DNA of 64,000 nucleotides from Phycisphaerae bacterium (GTDB taxonomy: Bacteria; Planctomycetota; Phycisphaerae; UBA1845; Fen-1342). The translations under genes were made by a program, and so were the position numbers. Where the stretch lies: positions 62,001 to 126,000 of the forward strand of contig JAUIEC010000001.1 in assembly GCA_030428945.1 (NCBI GenBank), read 5' to 3'. Of this stretch, positions 39,070 to 46,953 are shown piece after piece (position 1 is the stretch's first letter; every line of letters starts with the position of its first letter). The notes beneath the pieces were generated by a model. The model was given only the letters and a program-made list of their open reading frames with translations. It searched no databases and was not told the origin of the DNA.

Positions 39070-39340
39070 GTTTCCCCTTCATGAGATTGCTTCCGCCCTG
39101 ACCACCCGAACCCCGGATCACCCCTCCCGCGCTGCGGAAGCGGATCTTTCCCGGCACGCCATTCGGATGCAGGTCTTTCTCTTCTCTCGCACTAGTTCCT
39201 AGGAACCGCGGAAACGCGAAGTCAAACGCGAGCGACCGAAAAACAGTCCCTTCTACCCCGTAAAGGGCGGATTTTGCGCTTCGGACCTTTCACCCGCCGG
39301 CCCGGTCACAACTACAATCGAACGCCGCCGGAGGAGATGC

Positions 39341-40183
39341 ATGGCAACCGCGATCCGACTGACCCGCGAGGTCCGCTTCTCCGTCGATCGCGACTGGGCC
39401 GGGCAGATCGACTTCGACCGTCCGATTCACAACTCCTGGGGCGGCTGGCCGAGCGCCGTCGGCCTGGTCCCGTACCTGTGCCTGCGGGCCAGCGTCACCG
39501 GAAGCCCCGACCCCGTCACCGGCTACCTGTGCAACATCAAGCGGATCGACGAGCTGCTTCGCAGTACCGCGATTCCCCTGGCCGCCCGGAAACTCGACCA
39601 ACGCGGCTGGAAACTGTCGGCTGAGCAGTTGCTGCAGATTCTCTGGCCGGCCGTCGCGGCCGAGACGCCGTCCCCGGCCACGCTGGCGGAACTGACGCTG
39701 CTGAGCACGCCCTACCTGCGCTACGCGATCAAGCGGGAGCAAACCGAGATGGTGACCCTGACGCAGCAGTTCGAATTCTCGGCCGCCCACCGGCTGCACT
39801 GTCCCGCCTTGTCGGATGACGAGAACCGGCAGACCTTCGGCAAGTGCAACAACCCGCACGGGCACGGACACAACTACGTGGTCGAGGTCTCGGTGACGCG
39901 CGACCCCGAGGCGGCCGGCGGGGCCCCGGGCTGCGTGCTGCCGCTGCCGGAGTTCGAGCGGATCGTCGACACGCACGTGATCGAGGTCCTGGACCACAAG
40001 CACCTGAACGAGCAGGTCCCGCAGTTCGCCGCATTGAACCCGAGCGTCGAGAACATCGCCCGGGTGATCTTCGACCTGCTCAAAGACCACGTCGCCCCGG
40101 CCACGCTGTCCAATGTGAAGGTCTTCGAAACGCCCAAGACATGGGCGGAGTACGGCCGGGCGGAGTACGGCCCGGCCGAGTAA
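39341..40183 (+). CDS. Tandem 6-pyruvoyltetrahydropterin synthase/QueD-like protein
   Basis: A 280-residue protein with two related halves. Residues ~131-275 form a complete PTPS/QueD domain: FEFSAAHRL (His150), GKCNNPHGHGHNY (Cys169; His173, His175), DHKHLN (D218-H221) and NPSVENIA. The N-terminal ~125 residues resemble the fold but lack the zinc ligands and the nucleophilic Cys. The enzyme makes or converts pterin-type products on the way to queuosine or tetrahydropterin. The degenerate domain may only complete the oligomer. A queuosine-related YhhQ gene lies 11 kb away. Confidence 0.88.
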   Translation: MATAIRLTREVRFSVDRDWAGQIDFDRPIHNSWGGWPSAVGLVPYLCLRASVTGSPDPVTGYLCNIKRIDELLRSTAIPLAARKLDQRGWKLSAEQLLQILWPAVAAETPSPATLAELTLLSTPYLRYAIKREQTEMVTLTQQFEFSAAHRLHCPALSDDENRQTFGKCNNPHGHGHNYVVEVSVTRDPEAAGGAPGCVLPLPEFERIVDTHVIEVLDHKHLNEQVPQFAALNPSVENIARVIFDLLKDHVAPATLSNVKVFETPKTWAEYGRAEYGPAE

Positions 40184-40201
40184 TCAGGTCAGCCACTGGG
40201 T

Positions 40202-43200
40202 TCACTCGCTCTGGGCGCGTTGCAGCGCGAGGATGTCCGCCAGGTCGCAGTCGCTGTCCAGGTCGCGGTCGAACTCCGCCCGGCAGGCCGCGGGCGTGAC
40301 CGGTGGCGTCGGAAGCGGGGCGTTGTCGGGGCCGGCCAGGCAGTCGGCCAGGGCGGCCAGGTCGTCGGCGTCGAAGTCGCCGTCGCGGTCGAAGTCGCCC
40401 GGGAACGTCGGGACCGGCTGGCCGAGCGACCAGAGGATCGCCTGCTCGAGCAGTCGCCGCGTGGCCGGTGTCGCGGTCAGCCACGAGGCATCCTCGAGAT
40501 ACAGGAACGTCCGCCGGGCCGGGGCGATGTGGCCGCCAAGCAGGGTCGCCCCGCTGTCGGCGGCGAGGATGGCGTAGTCGCCGGGGGCGCCGCTGCGGGT
40601 GGCCAGCACGGTGACGCCGGCGCCGAGGCTGCCCTGCGCGAGGCTGATCGTCGCGGGTGCGGAGAAGGCGGTCGTCGTGCCGGCCGGCAGGTTGTAGGTC
40701 ACCGGGTGCTGGCTGGTCAGGATGTCGATCTCGGTCGCGCCGGCGAACGTGGCGCCGCCGCTGGCGAGCGGTTCCCGGGCCGACGCGTTCAGAGCCTGCT
40801 CCCAGTACACCAGCGGTACGTGTGCGTCGCGGAATTCACCGCCGACGTTGCCGGACGTGATTGTCGAGGAGAGCAGGACCAGGTCGTGGTCGGCGGCCAG
40901 TTGCGTGGCGGTCGGGCGATTGGCGGGCTCGTCGTCGAAGACGCTGACGTCGTAGCCGAGCCCGAACAGGTGATCGACCAGGGCCTGGTCGGCGACGCCG
41001 GGCGGGTTGGCGCCGGCGACGAAGGCGACCGAGGTCAGTTCACCGACCCGCACGAAACCGGTCTTCTGCGCGATGCGGACGCCGCCGGAGCCGGTCACCC
41101 GCAACTGCACATCGTAGATGCCGTCGGCGGTGTACTGGTGGACCGGGTTGGCCAGCGCACTGGTGCCGCCGTCGCCGAAATCCCACGACCAGGCCGTGGC
41201 GCCCGGGACATTCGACAGATCCTGGAAGCTGACCGTCAGCGGCGCGGCACCGCTGGTGACATCGGCGGTGAAGTCGGCCGTCCCGACCCAGCGGACGCGC
41301 AGTACGTTCGCGCCGCGATCGATCGGCGAGGTGTAGTCCGCGTCCTTGTAGAGATCGCTGAAGTACAGCCCGTCGGGCCCGGCCGCCAGTCCGACCGCGG
41401 TGGCCTTTCCGGTGCCACCGTAGACCAGCAGGTTGGTCGGGCCCGAGACCAGGGCGCCGCTCGGGTCGATCACGAATTCGGTGATGCGCTTGCCGTTCGA
41501 GACCGGCCCGGTCGCCCAGGTCGGTCCCGATTCGGTCACGAAGGCGTGCTCCAATTTCTCGGCCGGGAAGCCGCTGCCGGCGAACGTGGCGGTCTCGATG
41601 AAGGCCAGGTTGACCGGCGCGACGGCCGGATTCCAGACATGCAGTGCCAGGTTGGTCATGCTCTGGTTGCTGCCGTCCCACAGGTAGTTCACGCCGGCGT
41701 CGACCCGCGCGAACCGGTCCTGGCTGGGGCCGTTCTCCACCTCGTAGTGCGCGGCATCGCTGGCCCGCCAGGCGCCGCCGAACGGATTGCGCAGACCGTA
41801 CGCGTAGACGTAGTCGCGGGCCGTGATGCCGTTGCCCGCGTTGTAGAACGGGTTGTCGGCCGGGGCCGAGCCGTCGCGGTTCAGCCGCAGCACCTTGCCC
41901 CGGAACGAGTCCAGGTTCTGGGCGGTCGAAGCGTCGAACCCGTCGCCCATGTGCACGTAGAGCCTGCCGTCCGGCCCGAAGCTGATGTTCGAGATCTGGT
42001 GCGACTGCCCCTGCGATTCGCCGACCATGTCGAGGATCGTGGTCTGCGTGGCCGCCGTGCGTCCGCCGTCCAGGCTGCTGAAGCGATCCACCTTCGGATA
42101 GTGCGGGCCGCCCGCGTCGTACAGCAGCGTGGCGAACACGTCGCCGGTGTTCGGGTCCACGGCGATGCCGGCCAGGCCCTGCTCGCCGGATCCGGGGAAC
42201 GCCCCGGTCGGGTTGAAGTTCAGCAGCCCGCTGGCGTAGTCGCTGACCGTTCCGTCGCGGGAGATCACCTTGATCGTTCCGTACAACTCGGTGACGTAGA
42301 AGAACGGATCGTCCGCCGCCGGGCCGGGACTCGGCACGAACGCGATGTTGACCGGCAACTGGAAACCCGTGGCGACGACCTCGACCTTGTAGCCGGGCTG
42401 GCTGACGATCCACGGCACCGGTGCCCCGCGGGCCAGTTCGGCGAAGCTCGGCGCGGTCTGGTTCGGATCGCCGGCGTAGGTACTGCCGTCGGCCGAGACC
42501 CAGAAGAGAGCCTGCTCGCCCGGACCGAGGTTGACGGCCGGCAGGTAGAGCGTCACGTTCTCGCCCTCGTCGTTGACGAACGACAGGTCCGAGTCCGGCA
42601 GGGCCAGTCCGGCCGGTGCCCCGCCGCCGGAGAACATGACGCGGGTCGGCGCGTGTTCGGCCAGCGGGGCCGGGTTGGTCACCTGGTTGGCGAGACCGTC
42701 CAGGCCCGCCAGTTCCAGCAGCAGTTCGCCGTCGAGCGACTCGACCCGCAGGTGCGGGGCGTTGGGTTCCGACGGCAGAACGATGGCGGCGTCGGCGCCG
42801 TCGACCCAGGTCGGGGCCGGCGTGTCGAGGATGTCGTCGAGTTCCAGCGGAAAGACGGACGTGGCGGCCCCGGTCGTGAAGAGCCGTTCGGACCAGGCGC
42901 TCCATTCGGTGGGCGGGTCGCCGCTGCTGTCGCGATGCCGGGTGCGCAGGCGGTAGTCGGTGTCGTGGAACAGTTCGAGCCGCCCGGTGTGCGAGTTCTC
43001 GAACGCGCCGTCGCCGAGGTGGGTGTGCACGCGTTCGACGCCGCCGATGCAGGCGGTGAACCAGACGCGTTCGGGGGGGCTGACCGTCCAGATTTCCCAG
43101 TCCGAGCACAGGTGGGTGTCGCCCGGGTCGGCGTCGGAGAACGGGGCGCATTCCATGTGCACGTCGGACGGGTTGACGATCTGGCCGTCGAGTTCCGGTT

Positions 43201-43294
43201 CGTTGATCAGCGGCGCGTCGGGGGGCGTGTTCGCCAGCAGCAGCGCGGGCCCGCCGAGCAGCAGGACCAGTGTGACAATCGACCGGTGCGGCAT
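40202..43294 (-). CDS. Large secreted mosaic protein: glucose/sorbosone dehydrogenase propeller, PKD domain, ThuA-like domain, dockerin-like repeats
   Basis: A 1030-residue protein with signal peptide MPHRSIVTLVLLLGGPALLLA. Residues ~25-150 look fibronectin-like. Residues ~300-690 match PQQ/soluble glucose (sorbosone) dehydrogenase propellers (GSGEQGLAGIAVDPN, SFGPDGRLYVHMGDG, YVYAYGLRNPFGGAW). A PKD-type domain (TAWSWDFGDGGTSALANPV) follows at ~700-780, then a ThuA-like/glutamine amidotransferase-fold segment (~785-935), and two EF-hand-like loops near the end (GDFDRDGDFDADDL and FDRDLDSDCDLADI). It probably acts on sugars in the cell surface zone; the cofactor is not evident. Confidence 0.85.
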   Translation of the reverse strand: MPHRSIVTLVLLLGGPALLLANTPPDAPLINEPELDGQIVNPSDVHMECAPFSDADPGDTHLCSDWEIWTVSPPERVWFTACIGGVERVHTHLGDGAFENSHTGRLELFHDTDYRLRTRHRDSSGDPPTEWSAWSERLFTTGAATSVFPLELDDILDTPAPTWVDGADAAIVLPSEPNAPHLRVESLDGELLLELAGLDGLANQVTNPAPLAEHAPTRVMFSGGGAPAGLALPDSDLSFVNDEGENVTLYLPAVNLGPGEQALFWVSADGSTYAGDPNQTAPSFAELARGAPVPWIVSQPGYKVEVVATGFQLPVNIAFVPSPGPAADDPFFYVTELYGTIKVISRDGTVSDYASGLLNFNPTGAFPGSGEQGLAGIAVDPNTGDVFATLLYDAGGPHYPKVDRFSSLDGGRTAATQTTILDMVGESQGQSHQISNISFGPDGRLYVHMGDGFDASTAQNLDSFRGKVLRLNRDGSAPADNPFYNAGNGITARDYVYAYGLRNPFGGAWRASDAAHYEVENGPSQDRFARVDAGVNYLWDGSNQSMTNLALHVWNPAVAPVNLAFIETATFAGSGFPAEKLEHAFVTESGPTWATGPVSNGKRITEFVIDPSGALVSGPTNLLVYGGTGKATAVGLAAGPDGLYFSDLYKDADYTSPIDRGANVLRVRWVGTADFTADVTSGAAPLTVSFQDLSNVPGATAWSWDFGDGGTSALANPVHQYTADGIYDVQLRVTGSGGVRIAQKTGFVRVGELTSVAFVAGANPPGVADQALVDHLFGLGYDVSVFDDEPANRPTATQLAADHDLVLLSSTITSGNVGGEFRDAHVPLVYWEQALNASAREPLASGGATFAGATEIDILTSQHPVTYNLPAGTTTAFSAPATISLAQGSLGAGVTVLATRSGAPGDYAILAADSGATLLGGHIAPARRTFLYLEDASWLTATPATRRLLEQAILWSLGQPVPTFPGDFDRDGDFDADDLAALADCLAGPDNAPLPTPPVTPAACRAEFDRDLDSDCDLADILALQRAQSE

Positions 43295-43626
43295 GATTCT
43301 TCTCGCAGTTCGAGCCCGGCGGGCATTTGGTATTGCTTTGATTCCGCGGCCCAGGCGGCCGCCGGGCGGAAAGCTCCCCTGAAAGTCCCACTATAGCGAA
43401 GCGTGACCGGGTCGCGTCGGGAAAATCAGTCGGCGACAGACGCAGGCGAACGTGCGACGCCAACCGGACAGGTTGATGCACTGGAGTCGAGGTGACTTCG
43501 GCCGGTGGTGCCTTCACCTCGCGCGAGAAGACACTGCTGCCTGCCTGCCCACCTGCTTACGCATGCGTCGACGGTGTCGCCGCAGGCCTTGCTTACTTGC
43601 TTACTTGCTGACTTGCTTACTGTGCC
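43295..43626. other. Spacer with R3 fragment and octamer tract
   Basis: No gene is seen. A partial R3 (about 43523-43540, GAGAAGACACTGCTGC) and TTACTTGC-type octamers (43588-43622) lie near the stop of the HDOD kinase gene on the minus strand. The promoter of the mosaic protein gene at 43294 is expected here. Confidence 0.6.
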
Positions 43627-45900
43627 TCAGGCTTCAGCCTGAAGCACCAGCCGCACGGTTGTGCCTTCGCCCGGCTGACTCTCGAGCCACAACCGGCCGC
43701 CGTGCGCGTCGATGATTCGCCCGGCGCGGGCCAGGCCCAGGCCGCGGCCGCGGCCGGCGGGGCGGTGCGAGAAGAACGGGTCGAAGGCCCGCTGCTTGAC
43801 GGCCGGGGACATGCCGCTGCCGTTGTCGCGGATCGCGATCTCGACCGGGCGGTCGGGCTCGGCCGCGGCCGGGGGTTCGGCCCAGCGCCACGAGACCTCG
43901 ATGATTCCGTCGTTGCCGGTGATCGCCAGCGTCGCGTTGCGGAGCAGTTCGCGCAGCACGATCGCCATCTGCCCGCGGTCGACCAGCACGTTCGGTTCGC
44001 CGGGCTGCCGGGTGGGCATCACCAGGCGCGAGGTCGGCATGCCGCTCTCGCGCAGCCAGCCCTCGCGGGCCTCGTCAAACAGCACGCTCAGCGGAACCGG
44101 GTCGCGCTTCGGCGTCGGCGGACGGGCGAAGTCCATCAGTTCGTTGACGACCTGGCTGCACTCGTGCGCCTTGGCGTGAATCACCTCCAGCGAACGCCGC
44201 AGCGATTCATCCTCGGTCGATTCCAGCAGCATCTGGGCCCGGCCCGAGATCACCGCCAGCGGACTGTTCAACTCGTGCCCGGCTCCGGTCGCCATCTCGG
44301 CGATCATCGACAGCGTCCGCGTCCGCAGCAGTTCCGACTGCACGCTCTGCAACCGGCGGTTGCTCTCGGCCAGGTCGTCCGACAGGCGCTGCGCGGCCGC
44401 GTGCGCGTGCGTCCGCTGAATCGCCAGCCCGAAGCTGCGGACCAGGCTCTGCAACTGGTCGGCGGCCGCGGTCAGTTCGTAGCAGGCCTCCTCGCTGGCC
44501 GCGAAGACGACGCCGCCCAGCAGTCCGCCGTCCTGCACGATCGGCAGCAGCCAGCGGGTCGCGTCGGGCAGATGCTCGAGCGGCGTGGCGACCCCGGCGC
44601 GGATCTCGGGCGGCAGTTGCCAGAGGATTTCGTTGCCGCGGGCCGGCGCGGCGAACCAGCGTTGCAGGTCCGGGTCCATCCGCTCGGTCGCGGCCCCGTC
44701 CGCCGGTGTCTCGGCGGTGGCGTGCCAGGCGACCTCGAGGGCGGGCGCGCGTTCGTAGGCCGCGAAGGCGACCGCGACCGGGCAGTCGAGCGCCACGCGC
44801 CCCGCGCGGGCCAGCGCGACGACCACGTCGGCCAGGTCGGCCCGCGGCGTCAGCAGACGGTCCAGTTCGGTCAGGGCCGCGAAGCAGCGGGCGCTGACCG
44901 CCAGGCGGCGATTGCTGCTGACCAGTTGCGTGTTGAGCTGACTCAACTCGCCGTTGGCCCGCGTCAGGCTCTTCAGGTACAGCGCCTCCGGCGTCTCGCG
45001 ATCCAGACCCAGCAGGCTGGCCTGCTCGGCCACGTCGGCCACCAGCGCCGCGGCCGTGGACGCCAGGGCGTTCTCCGAGACGCCGAGGTTCTCGGCGATC
45101 AGGGACGAGCCGCGATCGATCTGCAGGTTGCCCGAGAACCCGATCCGCTGCTCGCGGACGAGCGTGTCGGCCAACTGGACCAGGCCGACCAGTTTCGGCT
45201 GGCTGACCTGGGACGGCAGGGCGTCGATCGCGGCGTGGTGCAGCCAGATGACATCGCGAAGCGTATCCGGCAGGTTCCAGGCCTGCGCCAGGTGCCGCCC
45301 GGCCGTCGCGTGGTCGATGCCGAGCACGGCCCGTTCGTGGTCGGAGATGTCGCCGCGCGAGCGGACCGACTGCTCGACCGCCCGCTCGTAGCCCTTCGGG
45401 AAGACCGCGTCGAGGGCGACCTTGCCGAGGTCGTGCAGCAGGCCGGCCAGGAAGGCCTCCTCGCGGTCGATCCGCAGTTCGGGGGCCGACTCGGCCAGGC
45501 GTCGGGCGGCACAGGCGACGGCCAGGGCGTGCTTCCAGAACTCGGTCCGCTGGAAGCTGCGCTGCGGTCCGGGGCCGGCGGGCTCGTGGAAGCACTCGAA
45601 GATCTTGACGGCCAGGACGATGTTGCGGACGAGGGTGAAGCCCAGCAGCACGACGGCCTGGTCGAGGCTGGTGATCTTGCCGCGGGTGCCGCTGGCGGCG
45701 GCGTTGGCGATGGACAGCAGTCGGGCGGCAAGTGACTGATCGCCGCGGAGCAGTCGGGCCAGGTCGGCGGCGCCGCTGTCGGGGTTGCTGGTGGCCCGGA
45801 GCAGTTGCACGGCAACCGGCGCGAGCGTCGGGAGGCTGTCGAGATGCGACAGCACGACGTCGGTCTGCGGCGGTGCGGCATGTCCGGGCAGGGTGGCCAT
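43627..45900 (-). CDS. HDOD-GAF hybrid histidine kinase
   Basis: A 757-residue cytoplasmic sensor. Residues ~15-270 form an HDOD domain (DVVLSHLDSLPTLAPVAVQL, DLARLLRGDQSLAARLLSIANAA, AFLAGLLHDLGKVAL). A middle region (~330-505) looks GAF-like. The C-part is a histidine kinase: H-box GHELNSPLAVISGRA (His about 542), N-box LRELLRNATLAI, G1 IRDNGSGMS and G2 GRGRGLGLARAGRIID. It most likely phosphorylates a receiver protein; the HTH-receiver protein encoded 186 bases upstream of this gene is a good candidate. I chose ATG 45900 (MATLPGHA); a TTG three codons upstream is unlikely. Confidence 0.9.
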   Translation of the reverse strand: MATLPGHAAPPQTDVVLSHLDSLPTLAPVAVQLLRATSNPDSGAADLARLLRGDQSLAARLLSIANAAASGTRGKITSLDQAVVLLGFTLVRNIVLAVKIFECFHEPAGPGPQRSFQRTEFWKHALAVACAARRLAESAPELRIDREEAFLAGLLHDLGKVALDAVFPKGYERAVEQSVRSRGDISDHERAVLGIDHATAGRHLAQAWNLPDTLRDVIWLHHAAIDALPSQVSQPKLVGLVQLADTLVREQRIGFSGNLQIDRGSSLIAENLGVSENALASTAAALVADVAEQASLLGLDRETPEALYLKSLTRANGELSQLNTQLVSSNRRLAVSARCFAALTELDRLLTPRADLADVVVALARAGRVALDCPVAVAFAAYERAPALEVAWHATAETPADGAATERMDPDLQRWFAAPARGNEILWQLPPEIRAGVATPLEHLPDATRWLLPIVQDGGLLGGVVFAASEEACYELTAAADQLQSLVRSFGLAIQRTHAHAAAQRLSDDLAESNRRLQSVQSELLRTRTLSMIAEMATGAGHELNSPLAVISGRAQMLLESTEDESLRRSLEVIHAKAHECSQVVNELMDFARPPTPKRDPVPLSVLFDEAREGWLRESGMPTSRLVMPTRQPGEPNVLVDRGQMAIVLRELLRNATLAITGNDGIIEVSWRWAEPPAAAEPDRPVEIAIRDNGSGMSPAVKQRAFDPFFSHRPAGRGRGLGLARAGRIIDAHGGRLWLESQPGEGTTVRLVLQAEA

Positions 45901-46086
45901 GGTCTTCAATGGAGGGAGCGAGGGAGTGAGGGAGCGGGGGAGCGAGAGCAGACCCGGAACCCGGACGGGCTGCGCAGCCTGTGCCCCTGCTCCGTTGCTC
46001 TCATGCTCCCTGGCTCCGTTCCGATGGTCCTGTGCGGCGGGTTCACAAGGCTCTGCACCTTGCTCCCTTGCTCCCTGGCTCCCTTG
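45901..46086. repeat. Opposed octamer tracts between the kinase and regulator genes
   Basis: GAGGGAGC/GAGGGAGT octamers (about 45910-45942) and CTCCCTTG/CTCCCTGG octamers (about 46060-46086) can pair around a ~115-base loop. The right arm lies at the stop of the minus-strand regulator gene. Confidence 0.75.
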
Positions 46087-46683
46087 TCAGGTTGTCAGTT
46101 CGGTGATCCGGTTGACGAGGTGTTCGATGTTGAACGGCTTCTGGAGGAAGTCATCGGCACCGCAGTCGACCAGGCTCTGGACATCGTCGCGATTGACCAC
46201 GCCGGAGACGATGATCACGCGGATATCGCGCAGGGAGGGTTCGCTGCGGATCCGCTGAAGCACGGCGTTGCCGTTGACGTCGGGGAGCATGAAGTCCAGG
46301 ACCATGACGTCGGGGCGGAAGCGCTCGGCCTTCAGGCCGGCGTCGAAACCGGTTGCGGCGGTCTGGACATCGAAGCGTCCGTCACGTTCGAGCAGTTCGA
46401 CCAGCATTTCGACGATGGCGGGGTCGTCATCGACGACGAGGACGCGTCGCCGCCCGACGTCAAGCTGGTCGAGCGGGATGTTGTTGTCCTTCATGAACTG
46501 GATCAGGCTGTCGCGGGGGATCCGGCGGAACTTGGAATTGGGGACCCGGAAACCCCGCAGCCGGCCGCTGTCGAAGCACCGTATCACCGTTTGCTGACTG
46601 ATGTTACAGATTTTGGCGACTTCGCCGGTGGTGAACACGCTCTTGTCGAGCGAAAGATCATCCTGGGTGTTGGTCTTGGCCAT
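46087..46683 (-). CDS. HTH (excisionase-like)-receiver domain response regulator
   Basis: A 198-residue protein. Residues ~17-65 form an excisionase/MerR-like helix-turn-helix (FTTGEVAKICNISQQTVIRC) preceded by a short N-terminus. Residues ~78-196 are a complete receiver domain with D85-D87, phosphorylation site D130 in VMVLDFMLPD, S160 and K182. The order HTH-then-receiver is unusual; most response regulators have the receiver first. It likely binds DNA when phosphorylated by the neighbouring HDOD kinase. I start at ATG 46683 (MAKTNTQ); upstream is an AT-rich promoter-like stretch. Confidence 0.85.
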   Translation of the reverse strand: MAKTNTQDDLSLDKSVFTTGEVAKICNISQQTVIRCFDSGRLRGFRVPNSKFRRIPRDSLIQFMKDNNIPLDQLDVGRRRVLVVDDDPAIVEMLVELLERDGRFDVQTAATGFDAGLKAERFRPDVMVLDFMLPDVNGNAVLQRIRSEPSLRDIRVIIVSGVVNRDDVQSLVDCGADDFLQKPFNIEHLVNRITELTT

Positions 46684-46953
46684 CCGTGTGCTCGCGTGCG
46701 TTGCCCGTAAACGGGGGTAGAGCTTATCTATCTTCCCCATCTTAATGGTAATATACCCCATATATCCGTGAATGGGAAATCTACCCTGAGCTTTGGCGGG
46801 AGAAAATGCCGGAACTGCGCCCGGAAGTCCTCTGTCCGTGAGCGTTTACGGCCGGCCGGACCGAGGCCGGATTTCAGCGTTCGAGGCGTGCTTTGTCCGA
46901 ACCTCAAACCCCCACCGCCCGCCGGGAAGGCACCGCTCGAATCGCCCTCCCCC
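46684..46953 (-). promoter_or_regulatory. AT-rich upstream region of the HTH-receiver gene
   Basis: On the minus strand, the stretch complementary to 46730-46775 contains TATATGG and GGTATATTACC, the most AT-rich part of the neighbourhood. CCCCAT recurs on the plus strand at 46734-46739 and 46756-46761. The promoter of the regulator is probably here; exact boxes are unsure. Confidence 0.4.

Noticed and set aside
45901..45909. TTG start three codons before the HDOD kinase ATG
   Set aside because: There is no ribosome-binding site for it, and the ATG at 45900 gives the usual N-terminus.
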